DNA of 64,000 nucleotides from contig JAYPWI010000006.1 of the NCBI GenBank assembly GCA_038135065.1, forward strand, positions 61,150-125,149, written 5' to 3'. The stretch is from JAYPWI01 sp038135065 (GTDB lineage Bacteria; Actinomycetota; Acidimicrobiia; Acidimicrobiales; Poriferisodalaceae). Positions 49,957-58,378 of this stretch are shown here, piece after piece; positions within the stretch are counted from its first letter, which is position 1, and the number at the start of each line of letters is the position of its first letter. Below the pieces are notes generated by a model that was not told where the DNA came from, searched no databases, and was given only the letters and a program-made list of their open reading frames with translations. The position numbers were made by a program, and so were the translations under genes.

Positions 49957-50357
49957 GCCTGCCGAACCCGTCACCCCGCCCCAGCAGCGAGAACCAGCGG
50001 TTCTGGGACGCAACAACCGAGAACCGACTCGAACTGCCCCGTTGCAGATCCTGTGGCCTGGTCATCTGGTACCCGCGGGAGATCTGCCCCGATTGCCACG
50101 GCACCGACATCGAGTGGTTCGAGGCCTCGGGCCAAGGGACCATCTACAGCTGCACGACCACCCGTCGAATGCCCGGTCGCTGGGGCGGCGCCGCGCCCTT
50201 CGTCCTGGCATATGTGGAGCTCGACGAAGGGCCGCGGCTGATGACCAACATCGTGGACTGCGACCCCGACGAGATCGCCATCGGCGACCGGGTCGAGGCC
50301 GTGTTCCACCCGACTGAAGACGGACCCGCCCTCGTCCGCTTCCGCCCGGCCGGCTGA
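49953..50357 (+). CDS. DUF35 OB-fold zinc-ribbon protein (thiolase/aldolase partner)
   Basis: A protein of 134 residues with an N-terminal helical arm, a zinc ribbon (CRSC at about 32-35 and CPDC at about 46-49) and an OB-fold tail (GTIYSCTTTRR, then FVLAYVELDEGPRLMTNIVD). DUF35 proteins bind acyl-CoA and form stable complexes with thiolase-like partners. The GTG lies in the last four bases of the thiolase-like gene, so the two should be made in equal amounts and act together. No MaoC-type hydratase is attached or adjacent. Confidence 0.9.
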   Translation: MSLPNPSPRPSSENQRFWDATTENRLELPRCRSCGLVIWYPREICPDCHGTDIEWFEASGQGTIYSCTTTRRMPGRWGGAAPFVLAYVELDEGPRLMTNIVDCDPDEIAIGDRVEAVFHPTEDGPALVRFRPAG

Positions 50358-50363
50358 TTCGCC

Positions 50364-51017
50364 GTGTCAGCAGGGAGTCCACCGGATTCCGACCCTGATC
50401 CGTACCGGATCGATACCCACGCACAGCTCGATGCCCTGTTCGAACCGCCCCGGGCGGCCCAGGTCACCAAGCAGTTGGACCGGCTCGACGCCCACTGCAG
50501 GCGTTGGATCGAGCGCAGCCCGTTCATCGTGATCGGAAGCGTCGGCGCCGATGGTCGGCTCGACCTGTCACCCAAGGGAGATCCCCCCGGCTTCGTCACC
50601 GTCCTCGACGACCGCACCCTGGTCATTCCCGACCGCCCGGGCAATCGCCGCTTCGACACGTTCCGCAACGTGATCGACAACCCGAGGGTCGCCCTGGCCT
50701 TTTTCGTGCCCGGTCGCGAAGAGATCGTGCGGGTCGGTGGCAGCGCGACGATCACCCGCCGGCCGGATCTGCTCGACACCCTGGCCGAACGTGGACGAGC
50801 CCCGCGAATGGCCCTGGTCGTCACCGTCGACGAGGCCATGTTCCACTGCGGCAAGTCCATGATCAGGTCGGGTCTGTGGTCCCCCGAACGCTGGCCCGAC
50901 ATCGACGGGTTGGCTACCTATGCCCAGTGTCTGGCTGATCAGGCGGCACCCGACGAGACCCTCGAGGACATGGAAATCCGCTTCGCGTCGTGGGCCGGGG
51001 GCAACGAGCTGTACTGA
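50364..51017 (+). CDS. PPOX-family FMN-binding oxidoreductase (MSMEG_1061/DR2398-like)
   Basis: A split-barrel flavoprotein of about 217 residues. It has FIVIGSVGADGRLDLSPKGDPPGFV (about 53-77), DRPGNRRFDTFRNVIDNPRVALAFFVPG (about 88-115), and a C-terminal metal-like stretch FHCGKSMIRSGLW, a combination typical of TIGR04025-type PPOX proteins. It is probably FMN-bound; activity unknown. GTG start 6 nt after the DUF35 stop, so it continues that operon. Confidence 0.82.
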   Translation: MSAGSPPDSDPDPYRIDTHAQLDALFEPPRAAQVTKQLDRLDAHCRRWIERSPFIVIGSVGADGRLDLSPKGDPPGFVTVLDDRTLVIPDRPGNRRFDTFRNVIDNPRVALAFFVPGREEIVRVGGSATITRRPDLLDTLAERGRAPRMALVVTVDEAMFHCGKSMIRSGLWSPERWPDIDGLATYAQCLADQAAPDETLEDMEIRFASWAGGNELY

Positions 51018-51069
51018 GTCGTCCCGACTTCCATTGGCCGACCCCGAGCCTGCGGGGCAAGCTGGTGTC

Positions 51070-51678
51070 GTGCAGCGAACCACCTTCAAGGTCGACGAAC
51101 TCGACCACGTCGACCGATACAAGCTCATGACGGGCCTCGTCGTTCCCCGACCCATCGGGTGGATCGGCACCTACGGCGCGGACCGAGTCCCCAACCTGGC
51201 CCCGTATTCGTTCTTCAACGCCGTTGCCAGCAATCCCCCCGTCGTGCTCTTTTCCACCGGAGTGAACGGCGGCTACGTCAAGGACAGCCTGTCCAATGCT
51301 CGCTCCAGCGGGGTGTTCACCACCAACCTCGTCGATCACGACCTGTCGGTGGCCATGAACGAGACCGCAGCCGAGGTTCCTCCCGATGTGGACGAGTTCC
51401 AACGAGCCGGCCTGACCGTCGAGGAGTTCGGGACCGTCGACGCCCCCGGAGTGGCCGAGGCCAAGGCCGTGCTGGAGTGCCGAGTCATCAACGAGGTCAC
51501 ACTCGGCGAGTCCGATCCGTATCACGTAGTGATCTTCGGGGAGGTGGTAGCCCTCCACGTGGCCGACGACGTCCTGGACGGCACCCGAATCGACCCGGTG
51601 GCCCTCGATGCCCTGGGTCGGTTGGCTGGCATGGGCTACACCACGACCCGCGAGCAGTTCACCCTCGACCGGCCCTGA
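51070..51678 (+). CDS. Flavin reductase-like FMN-binding split-barrel protein
   Basis: A protein of about 202 residues with LMTGLVVPRPIGWIGTYGADRVPNLAPYSFFNAVASNPPVVLFSTG spanning about 19-63, the signature of the flavin-reductase-like family (RimF-like two-component monooxygenase reductases and relatives). It binds FMN, and some relatives supply reduced flavin to monooxygenases. Several LLM proteins in this window are possible partners. The GTG at 51070 begins the fold. It is the fourth gene of the thiolase-DUF35-PPOX run and converges on the third CoA-transferase. Confidence 0.85.
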   Translation: MQRTTFKVDELDHVDRYKLMTGLVVPRPIGWIGTYGADRVPNLAPYSFFNAVASNPPVVLFSTGVNGGYVKDSLSNARSSGVFTTNLVDHDLSVAMNETAAEVPPDVDEFQRAGLTVEEFGTVDAPGVAEAKAVLECRVINEVTLGESDPYHVVIFGEVVALHVADDVLDGTRIDPVALDALGRLAGMGYTTTREQFTLDRP

Positions 51679-51708
51679 CCGACGCCTCGAAACCTCGCCC
51701 CATCACGT

Positions 51709-54168
51709 CTACATCGGGGTGCCGTCGGGTGTCAGGTACGCCGTGTGCAGGTGACCGTCGGCGCCGAGGGCGTCGTATTCATCATCGGACATGCCGACGA
51801 GGTCGACGAACACCTCCCGGTTGTGCTGACCCAGGGTCGGCAACCGGTCGAACCGCAGGGGCGGTCCATCCCAGCGCCACACGTGGGTGGGGTGGTCGTA
51901 GGTACCCGTGTCATCGTTCCCGTTGGGGCCGAACAGACCCCGAGCCCGAAGGTGCGGATCGATCAGCGACTCCAGTTCGTGCAGGACGGGGGCTGCCGGG
52001 ACCCCGGCGGCCTGCAACAATTCAGCCGCCTCACGGGCCGTGCGCCCCGATGTCCAGGCCGCCACGCCCTGGTCGATCTGATCATGGGCCGCTCGCCGGC
52101 CTTCCACCGTGCCGAGGGCGTCCTCTGACGCCCACTCGGGGTTGCCCAGGACTCGGCCCAGGGCCGACCACTCCTCGTCGTTCGTCACCGAGACAACGAC
52201 CCATTGGTCGTCGCCTTGGCACGGATAACAGCCCTGCGGGGCGTGGACCCGGTGGCGGTTGCCCAACGGTCCGTGCACGGCACCCGTACGGCCCGCGTCG
52301 ATCAACAACTCGCCGATGTGGTTGAGCATGTTCTCCGACTGCGAGAGCTCGATCAGCTCCCCGACCCCGGTTCGCTCGCGCCGTCGAAGGGCAGCCAGTA
52401 CTGCGAATGCTCCCGCCGACCCCGACGCGGCATCCATGTGGAACACCGCCTCGTTCTCACTCAGGTCAGCGTCGAGGTAGCCGCGCAGCGACCCCAGCCC
52501 GCACAGCGCCTCGAAGTTCACCCCGAACCCCAGGAAGCCCCGGTACGGGCCCGTGAGACCGACCGACGGCATGCGCACCAGAATCAGCCGGGGGTTGACC
52601 GCGTGGAGGTCCTCCCAACCGACGCCCAGCTTGTCGACCAGGTCGACCGAGTTGTTCTCCACCATGACATCGCAGGTGGCCGCCAACCGAAGGAACGCCT
52701 CCCGTCCCGATTCCTTCCGCAGGTCGAGGGTGACCGACCGCTTGTTACGGGCATGGGCGTTGAACAAGGCCATCCGATTCCACGGACGCTCACCGGGATC
52801 AGCGTCGGGGTAGCCCCCGAAAATGCCCCCGATCTCAGCGATCAGCTCCTTGGGCGGCCGGGCCATCACCCCTCGGGTGGCCGACGGGAAGATCCAGGGA
52901 TTGTCGACCCTGACGATGTCGGCACCCAGGTCGCCGAGCAGTTGGGTTGCGTAGGGACCTGCCCACACCACGGTCATGTCCAGCACCCGCACCCCCTGCA
53001 GGGGCAGATCGGTGGGCGACGAGACGGCTGCGGGAACGTCGGGGGTGCGTTCCTCCTCCCCCACCACCTCTGCGGTGTGCTGTCCCAGCAGGGGGGCGGG
53101 CCGGGTCAGGGCCCAGCCGTCGTTCATCCGAATCGGGCTGCCCGCTTGGCGGACCCGGCCGGCAGCAGGGTGTTCGACGTCGACGAAGAACCCTCGCTCC
53201 ACGAAGTGCTGGTCCTCGAGAAGGTCGATCGGGCGGTTGACGGCGGTCACCGGCCAGCCCTTGGCTTGGGCCTCCTCCATGGCCGCCTGACGACTGCGGG
53301 TGAGAGTCCACTGCAACAACTGGCCGTCGGCGAGGTCGGGGTGGGTCTCGCTGAACAGCCACATGGGATCGTCGAACAGGGCCGACATGTCGGGATCCTG
53401 CATGGTGTCGAGCATCCGGGGAATCCAGTTCAACAGGGTGCTGACCTGCACATGGCCGTCCCCACAGGGGCGGCAGCCGTTGGGCAGTGCCGACACCGTG
53501 CCACCGCCCTGACGGGGAGCGTTCTCCCCCCGGTAGGCCCCGTACAGCAGGTAGGTCATCCGGCGATCGATCGATGCCACCTGGGTGTCCACGTTGCTGA
53601 GGTCGACGTGGGTGCCCACTCCGGAGCGGTCCCGCCGGGCCAGAGCGGCCAGAACGGCGACGGCACCGATGGTTCCGCACTGGTAGTGACCGAGGTCGCC
53701 CCCCATCTTCACCGGCTCACGATCGGGGTTGCCCGTGGCCGACATCGGTCCGCCGTAGGCGTAGTGGACGATCTCTTCGCCCCTCCATCCAGCCAGCGGC
53801 CCCTCGAGACCGAAGGCAGTCACCGTCACGACCACCAGGTGGGGATGATCGGCCCGCAGTTGGGCCGGAGCGGGGATCGGCTCGGACTGCAGCACGACGT
53901 CGGCTCCCCTGATCAGTCGCGAAACGACCGCATCCGAAGCCCCCCCGACGACGGATCGCTTGTTGGTGTTCAGGTGCAGGTGCAGGGCACCCGTCTCGGG
54001 ATCGGGACCCGAATCGGGGAACGGTCCCAGACCACGAACCCGGTCGCCCTCGGGGGGCTCGACCTTGATGACGTCGGCCCCGTAGTCGGCCAGCAACTTG
54101 CCCGTGTAGGACCCGGCGATCCCCGCGGCAAGCTCGACGACCCTGATTCCTTCGAGCGGTTGTGCCAT
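51709..54168 (-). CDS. Tandem CaiB/BaiF (class III) CoA-transferase fusion, copy 3
   Basis: A protein of 819 residues with modules at about 1-370 and 388-819. Module 1 keeps the catalytic Asp (D189 in GTHVDLSNVD). In module 2 the equivalent residue is Glu607 (GELIELSQSE), so only the first site is expected to form the usual aspartyl-CoA intermediate. Module 1 starts MAQPLEGIRVVELAAGIAGS. The ATG at 54168 has a TACCGT box 8 nt upstream; a longer reading to 54261 would run into the LLM gene. It lies next to an LLM gene transcribed in the same direction, repeating the pairing at 33-36 kb. Confidence 0.88.
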   Translation of the reverse strand: MAQPLEGIRVVELAAGIAGSYTGKLLADYGADVIKVEPPEGDRVRGLGPFPDSGPDPETGALHLHLNTNKRSVVGGASDAVVSRLIRGADVVLQSEPIPAPAQLRADHPHLVVVTVTAFGLEGPLAGWRGEEIVHYAYGGPMSATGNPDREPVKMGGDLGHYQCGTIGAVAVLAALARRDRSGVGTHVDLSNVDTQVASIDRRMTYLLYGAYRGENAPRQGGGTVSALPNGCRPCGDGHVQVSTLLNWIPRMLDTMQDPDMSALFDDPMWLFSETHPDLADGQLLQWTLTRSRQAAMEEAQAKGWPVTAVNRPIDLLEDQHFVERGFFVDVEHPAAGRVRQAGSPIRMNDGWALTRPAPLLGQHTAEVVGEEERTPDVPAAVSSPTDLPLQGVRVLDMTVVWAGPYATQLLGDLGADIVRVDNPWIFPSATRGVMARPPKELIAEIGGIFGGYPDADPGERPWNRMALFNAHARNKRSVTLDLRKESGREAFLRLAATCDVMVENNSVDLVDKLGVGWEDLHAVNPRLILVRMPSVGLTGPYRGFLGFGVNFEALCGLGSLRGYLDADLSENEAVFHMDAASGSAGAFAVLAALRRRERTGVGELIELSQSENMLNHIGELLIDAGRTGAVHGPLGNRHRVHAPQGCYPCQGDDQWVVVSVTNDEEWSALGRVLGNPEWASEDALGTVEGRRAAHDQIDQGVAAWTSGRTAREAAELLQAAGVPAAPVLHELESLIDPHLRARGLFGPNGNDDTGTYDHPTHVWRWDGPPLRFDRLPTLGQHNREVFVDLVGMSDDEYDALGADGHLHTAYLTPDGTPM

Positions 54169-54176
54169 GAGGCCGA

Positions 54177-54182
54177 ACGGTA
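54177..54182 (-). promoter_or_regulatory. -10 box (TACCGT) for 54168 gene
   Basis: Minus-strand TANNNT ending 8 nt before the ATG at 54168. Confidence 0.5.
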
Positions 54183-54220
54183 GTGCCCTCGCCCTCGAGG
54201 TCAGAACCGATCGCTGCGTC

Positions 54221-55063
54221 TCACGACAGGATGGTCGACCCGATGTGGTCGATGAAGGCAAGGATCTCGTCGACCGTCGAACCGTTGGGGAGCAGCACCA
54301 GACGGTCGACGCCGAGCGCCTCGTACTGTTCGACCATCTCGGGGGAGGGTCGCATGCGGGGGGTCACCGAGATCTCCAGTCGGCCCAGCTCGGGCGCCCG
54401 TTCATGGCGACTCGCCTCCTCCTCGAGGCCTGTGAGGCACCGCTGGGTGGCCTCGAGGTCGAGAGCGAAGCCGTACCACCCCTCGCAGAGGGTGACCGAA
54501 CGCCGGAAGGCAGGAGGGCTGTGGCCGCCCATCACCACCGGGGGGCCCGGCTGCTGGACCGGTCGAGGGTGAGCCTGCACACCCGAGAAGGACACATAGG
54601 TGCCCTCGTAGTGGGGGTCATCCATGCTCCAGATGGCCCGCATCGCCTCGATGTACTCGACCGAACGCCTGGCCCGATCCTCCATGGGGATGCCCAACGC
54701 ATCGAACTCGGGACCCAGGTAGCCGACGCCGACGCCGAAGATGAGTCGACCCTTGGACAGCACGTCGACGCTGGCCAACTCCTTGGCCAGGACCAGGGGG
54801 TTGCGCTGCGGGAGGATGATGATGCCCGTGCCCAGCTTGATGTCGGTGGTGTGGGCCGCGGCGAAGGCCAGGGCCACGGCTGGGTCGAGCAGCCGGCCAT
54901 CAGGGGGCATCGGGGACGGCGGCACCTGGGGATCGGGCAACACCACGTGCTCGGCCGTCCACAACGACTCGAACCCGGCCGCTTCGGCGGCGACGGCAGC
55001 CCGGGCCATGGCGTCAGGTTCAGCCAGGGCATTGGTGTTGATGTGGAACAGCCCGATCTTCAT
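54221..55063 (-). CDS. LLM-class F420-dependent oxidoreductase
   Basis: A protein of about 280 residues with VAAEAAGFESLWTAEHVVLP, IKLGTGIIILPQRNPLVLAKELASVDVLSKGRLIFGVGVGYL (at about 73-115) and QPGPPVVMGGHSPPAFRRSV. This is the F420 TIGR03619-like arrangement, close in layout to the LLM proteins at 30726 and 33223. The ATG at 55063 is preferred because an in-frame codon 33 bases upstream falls within the divergent promoter. A TAGTGT box lies 8 nt upstream. It is followed by the third tandem CoA-transferase. Confidence 0.88.
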   Translation of the reverse strand: MKIGLFHINTNALAEPDAMARAAVAAEAAGFESLWTAEHVVLPDPQVPPSPMPPDGRLLDPAVALAFAAAHTTDIKLGTGIIILPQRNPLVLAKELASVDVLSKGRLIFGVGVGYLGPEFDALGIPMEDRARRSVEYIEAMRAIWSMDDPHYEGTYVSFSGVQAHPRPVQQPGPPVVMGGHSPPAFRRSVTLCEGWYGFALDLEATQRCLTGLEEEASRHERAPELGRLEISVTPRMRPSPEMVEQYEALGVDRLVLLPNGSTVDEILAFIDHIGSTILS

Positions 55064-55071
55064 GGGACCGC

Positions 55072-55077
55072 ACACTA
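55072..55077 (-). promoter_or_regulatory. -10 box (TAGTGT) for 55063 gene, overlapping the opposite promoter
   Basis: Minus-strand TANNNT 8 nt before the ATG at 55063. It shares two bases with the plus-strand box at 55076-55081. Confidence 0.5.
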
Positions 55078-55081
55078 CTGT
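55076..55081 (+). promoter_or_regulatory. -10 box (TACTGT) for 55090 gene
   Basis: TANNNT 8 nt before the ATG at 55090. Confidence 0.5.
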
Positions 55082-55089
55082 TCGGGGCC

Positions 55090-55815
55090 ATGACACCTCT
55101 CGAAGTGGTCCAGCAGACCTCAGCCACCGTCGGCTCCGTGGGAGCGGCCTTCTACTTCCACCCCGACACCCTGGCCCGGGGTAAGGCGGCCGGGCTAGAT
55201 GGATTCCGCATGTACATGCTCGGGCGAGGCGGCCCGCTGGGTGACGTGGAGTCGGACGTCATCGTCTCGGCGTTCGGCTACTTCAGCCCCGGTCTGGTGT
55301 CCAAGATCTGGACATCCGCCAAAGAGGTCATGTCACCTCGAGATGCCGGCGCCCTCCACATGGAGTGCGCAGCCGCGTTGGGCGCCGCCAAGCTGTCGGG
55401 AATCGACGACCTCGACGCCTTCAACGCAGCTGCCGAAAAGGTGATCGCAGCCGTCGATCGGTCGGCCCTCGCTCTGTTCGCTGCGGTCGCCGCCGAACCC
55501 AAGACCGACGACCCAGCGGGTCGGGCGTACCAGAACATCGTCGTCCTCCGCGAACTTCGGGGCAGTGTGCACCTCCTCGCGTTGGCCGCCCAAGGCCTGC
55601 GGGCCGAGGCCGCCCACCGCATCAAGCGGCCCGACGACGTCGAGACCTTCGGATGGCCCGCTGGTGTCGAGCCGACGTCCGAAGAGCGGGCTCAGTGGGA
55701 CGCAGCCGAGGCCCTCACTGATCAGCTACTCGTCGCCCCCTACTCGGTGCTCGACGACAACGAGGCAGCTGTCCTTGTTGCCGTCATCGATGCAGCAGGC
55801 ACCGCGTTCGGCTGA
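55090..55815 (+). CDS. SCO6745-family protein
   Basis: An alpha-helical cytoplasmic protein of 241 residues. FYFHPDTLARGKAAGLDGFRMYMLGRGGPLGDVESDVIVSAFGYFSP (about 21-66) matches the SCO6745 family of actinobacteria, which is annotated as helix-turn-helix-like but has no proven role. It is common beside F420-type enzymes, as here, where it diverges from an LLM gene across 26 bp. The last base of its stop is the first base of the ATG of the lipoprotein gene. Confidence 0.8.
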   Translation: MTPLEVVQQTSATVGSVGAAFYFHPDTLARGKAAGLDGFRMYMLGRGGPLGDVESDVIVSAFGYFSPGLVSKIWTSAKEVMSPRDAGALHMECAAALGAAKLSGIDDLDAFNAAAEKVIAAVDRSALALFAAVAAEPKTDDPAGRAYQNIVVLRELRGSVHLLALAAQGLRAEAAHRIKRPDDVETFGWPAGVEPTSEERAQWDAAEALTDQLLVAPYSVLDDNEAAVLVAVIDAAGTAFG

Positions 55816-56687
55816 TGAACGGGCCCCGTCACCGGGCGGGGCTGGCCCCCCGCCAACCCTGCGGCCTGCCATCGCCCGCCCGACGCAGCGCTCGGCGGCG
55901 TGCATGGTGGGGTCCGCTCGCCCTGGTGGCTGTACTGGTAGTTGCCGGCTGTCGTAGCGACGAACCATCCGTATCACCGATCACCAGCTCCACCCTGCCT
56001 CCGCCGACGACATCTACTCCGGGGGCCTCGGGCAACGTTGTGGATCGGTTCTTCGCCGGCCTCGCCGCGCAGAGCGAAGCCGGTGGAACTGCCATGGTCG
56101 CCGCTGCCAGCCCTGGGTCTCCCGCTGACCTCTACGCCCGTCACCTCATGGCCATGCGATCTGTCCTCGGGGACGGCACCCCCGCTCAGGTGACGAGGTC
56201 CAGCAGCCAGACCCGTCTCTGCCACACTCCGGCAGGTCCCGAACAGAACGTCGACTGTGTCGTGTACGACGACGTCGACACCGATGACGAGGGACGGGTC
56301 AGCGACTTCTCGATCGCTGGCACAGCGATCACCGATCGGGTTGCCGGCCGAGGGACAGTGGTGACCAGTGAGCGGATCACCGTCGAGCAGGTTTCTGCGT
56401 ACCGTTCACCAGCCAGCGCCACATTGATCGTGACAATCGAGATCGACAATGGCGGTCAGGGTGAGGTCGAAGTGTTTCCATTCGCTGCGACCTACCGGCC
56501 ATCCAATGGCGGACCTGCCCTGGAGGCCGACGGCGCATGGGGGTCATCTCGGGTGGCCGCCGGTTCGGCGCAGCACGTGGCCATGCAATTTGCCGACGAA
56601 GATTTCGGTGGGCTCCTGCTGCTGACGGGTTGGACCGAGGGGGGGATCGGCGTCTCGTTCCCCCTGCGAATCTCCGCGCAGCCCTGA
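55815..56687 (+). CDS. Secreted lipoprotein of unknown function
   Basis: A protein of 290 residues that I do not recognise. It has an Arg-rich N-terminus, a hydrophobic stretch (GPLALVAVLVVAG) and a lipobox ending VVAGC, so it should be a lipid-anchored exported protein. A Thr/Pro/Ser-rich linker follows (PPPTTSTPG). The mature part has an N-terminal helical region with a conserved-looking C..C pair (RLCHTPAG, QNVDCVVYDD) and a C-terminal beta-rich domain (ATLIVTIEIDNGG, FPFAATYRP) that looks immunoglobulin-like. The ATG overlaps the SCO6745-family stop. It is an isolated exported protein among catabolic genes. Confidence 0.7.
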   Translation: MNGPRHRAGLAPRQPCGLPSPARRSARRRAWWGPLALVAVLVVAGCRSDEPSVSPITSSTLPPPTTSTPGASGNVVDRFFAGLAAQSEAGGTAMVAAASPGSPADLYARHLMAMRSVLGDGTPAQVTRSSSQTRLCHTPAGPEQNVDCVVYDDVDTDDEGRVSDFSIAGTAITDRVAGRGTVVTSERITVEQVSAYRSPASATLIVTIEIDNGGQGEVEVFPFAATYRPSNGGPALEADGAWGSSRVAAGSAQHVAMQFADEDFGGLLLLTGWTEGGIGVSFPLRISAQP

Positions 56688-56701
56688 GGTGATGCCACCC
56701 T

Positions 56702-58285
56702 CTATTCGACGAGGGGAACCAGCAGTGGGTCCGGGAGAGGCTCGAGCGACGACAGGGGAACCGCTCTCACGTCGACACCTGCCCCATCTCCGAGGTCACG
56801 CCGAACGAGACGATCGAGCACATCGAGACCCCGCGGTGAACCGTCGACTGCGAGATCGATCACGGCCACTCCCCCTCGGACATGTACCGACAGAATCCGC
56901 ACCGAGCTTCGAGCGCCCGCCCAGGATTCGACGAGTCGCCCGATGCGTTGCTGGTCCGACTCACCTTGCCCGGCGATGGCCAACTGCTGGACCCATCTCA
57001 CCGTGAGGCTGATCTCGCCGCCGAGTTCCACCGCCACCTCGTCGGCCAGGGTGGCCGACGGCGGTGGTGGCTGGGAGCCCCCGACCACTACCTCCACCTG
57101 ACCGTCCTGACCGACAGACAGATCGAGGAGTTCATAGAGCACCCCGTCGGCCCCCGCGCGATCCAGCCAGGCCCGTACCGGGCCCTCCGCAGCAGCAACC
57201 GGGTCGCCTTGAAAGGCCGGGGGGGAATCTGCCCTGGCCCGTCCCTGCGCCCGCTGAGCCCACCGCACGACCACCTCCACATCGGGGCCGATCTCCTCGA
57301 CGAGTCCCTGGGCGAGGACGAATGCCTCCGGTGGGGCATCGGATCCGACGAGGGCCACGGTGACCACATCACCGAGCACTGACAGATCCTCGACCTCGAG
57401 ATCGGTGCCCATCGTCCAGCGGTCCACCTCGGCCCGGATGTCGTCGCGGACCTGGGCGTCACGCGCAGCGGCAACCGACCTGGCGGTGAGAGGAATCGAA
57501 AGGGCCAGCATGGCGACGAACCCAGCGACGACGGTGAGGGACAGCCGTGGGCTGCGCAGACACAGACGTATCGTCGGCACCACACCGGTCAAGAAAAAGA
57601 CGCCCACCGCGCTGGCGAAGATCGCAAAGAGATTCACAGAAAAGAGCAGCAGAGCCCCCTCGGCCAGATCGGTCCGACCCTGCTCGAGCACCACGCCGAC
57701 CGTGGCCAACGGCGGCACAAGGGCCACTGCGACAGCAACCCCGGGCAGGGCTGCGCTGATGTCTTCCCGGGCAGTCGCGTACGCCCCCGCCGCGCCAGCC
57801 GCAACCGCAACGACGAGGTCTCTGACATCAGGACTCGTCCGACCCAGGATCTCCAGACCGATGTCGACCTCGGGCAACATCGAGGCAAGTAGCCAGGCGA
57901 AGCCCACCGAACCGACCGAACCGACCCCCAAGAGGAAGCCTGCCTGCACGGCCCGCTGGGGTAGACCGAGGCCGACCGCTGCAGCAAGGGTGAGGATCGG
58001 GGTCATCAAGGGAGCGATCAGCATTGCGCCGATCACCACCGCAGCAGAGTTCGCCGTCAGACCCATCACAGCGACGGCAACCGACAACGCCAGCATGATG
58101 AAGAACCGGGTGACCAGTTGACGGGTCTGCGGAGGCAGCAGAATGCCAAGGATGCGGCGACGTTCTTCCAGGGTGAAGCGCCCCTGTGACGCCATCAAGT
58201 GGGCAATCTCCCTGGCCGTGTGGTCGTGTGCGTCCCCTGCTCCCACGTCTGGTTCCGAAGGCCAGGGATCAAGGCGGTCGTTCAT
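56702..58285 (-). CDS. DUF389 membrane protein
   Basis: A protein of about 527 residues. A short cytoplasmic start leads to the DUF389 core of about six helices (residues 60-290), with VVIGAMLIAPLMTPILTLA and ISAALPGVAVAVALVPPLATVGV as family hallmarks. A long extracytoplasmic or cytoplasmic C-terminal half follows, with three repeat-like modules of about 75 residues each (VVVRW, VVVGG and LTVRW strands), resembling BON-type domains. DUF389 proteins are of unknown function. The ATG at 58285 begins the family-typical region; codons upstream in frame extend into a region without domain character. Confidence 0.8.
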   Translation of the reverse strand: MNDRLDPWPSEPDVGAGDAHDHTAREIAHLMASQGRFTLEERRRILGILLPPQTRQLVTRFFIMLALSVAVAVMGLTANSAAVVIGAMLIAPLMTPILTLAAAVGLGLPQRAVQAGFLLGVGSVGSVGFAWLLASMLPEVDIGLEILGRTSPDVRDLVVAVAAGAAGAYATAREDISAALPGVAVAVALVPPLATVGVVLEQGRTDLAEGALLLFSVNLFAIFASAVGVFFLTGVVPTIRLCLRSPRLSLTVVAGFVAMLALSIPLTARSVAAARDAQVRDDIRAEVDRWTMGTDLEVEDLSVLGDVVTVALVGSDAPPEAFVLAQGLVEEIGPDVEVVVRWAQRAQGRARADSPPAFQGDPVAAAEGPVRAWLDRAGADGVLYELLDLSVGQDGQVEVVVGGSQPPPPSATLADEVAVELGGEISLTVRWVQQLAIAGQGESDQQRIGRLVESWAGARSSVRILSVHVRGGVAVIDLAVDGSPRGLDVLDRLVRRDLGDGAGVDVRAVPLSSLEPLPDPLLVPLVE

Positions 58286-58364
58286 CGGCAAAACCTCGTC
58301 TGCGCAGGAAAGCAGCCGACACAGAGTGGAGCCAGAGGGTACTCCTCCGGCGGAAGCGAGCCTT

Positions 58365-58371
58365 GGAGAGG
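58365..58371 (+). promoter_or_regulatory. Ribosome binding site that decides the 58379 start
   Basis: GGAGAGG 7 nt before the GTG at 58379. An open frame reaches back to 58199 but would overlap the DUF389 gene. Confidence 0.55.
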
Positions 58372-58378
58372 AACCACG

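Noticed and set aside
52204..54183. 659-codon plus-strand frame opposite the third CoA-transferase
   Set aside because: Low-complexity Gly/His/Val/Arg translation; the opposite strand has two full CoA-transferase modules.
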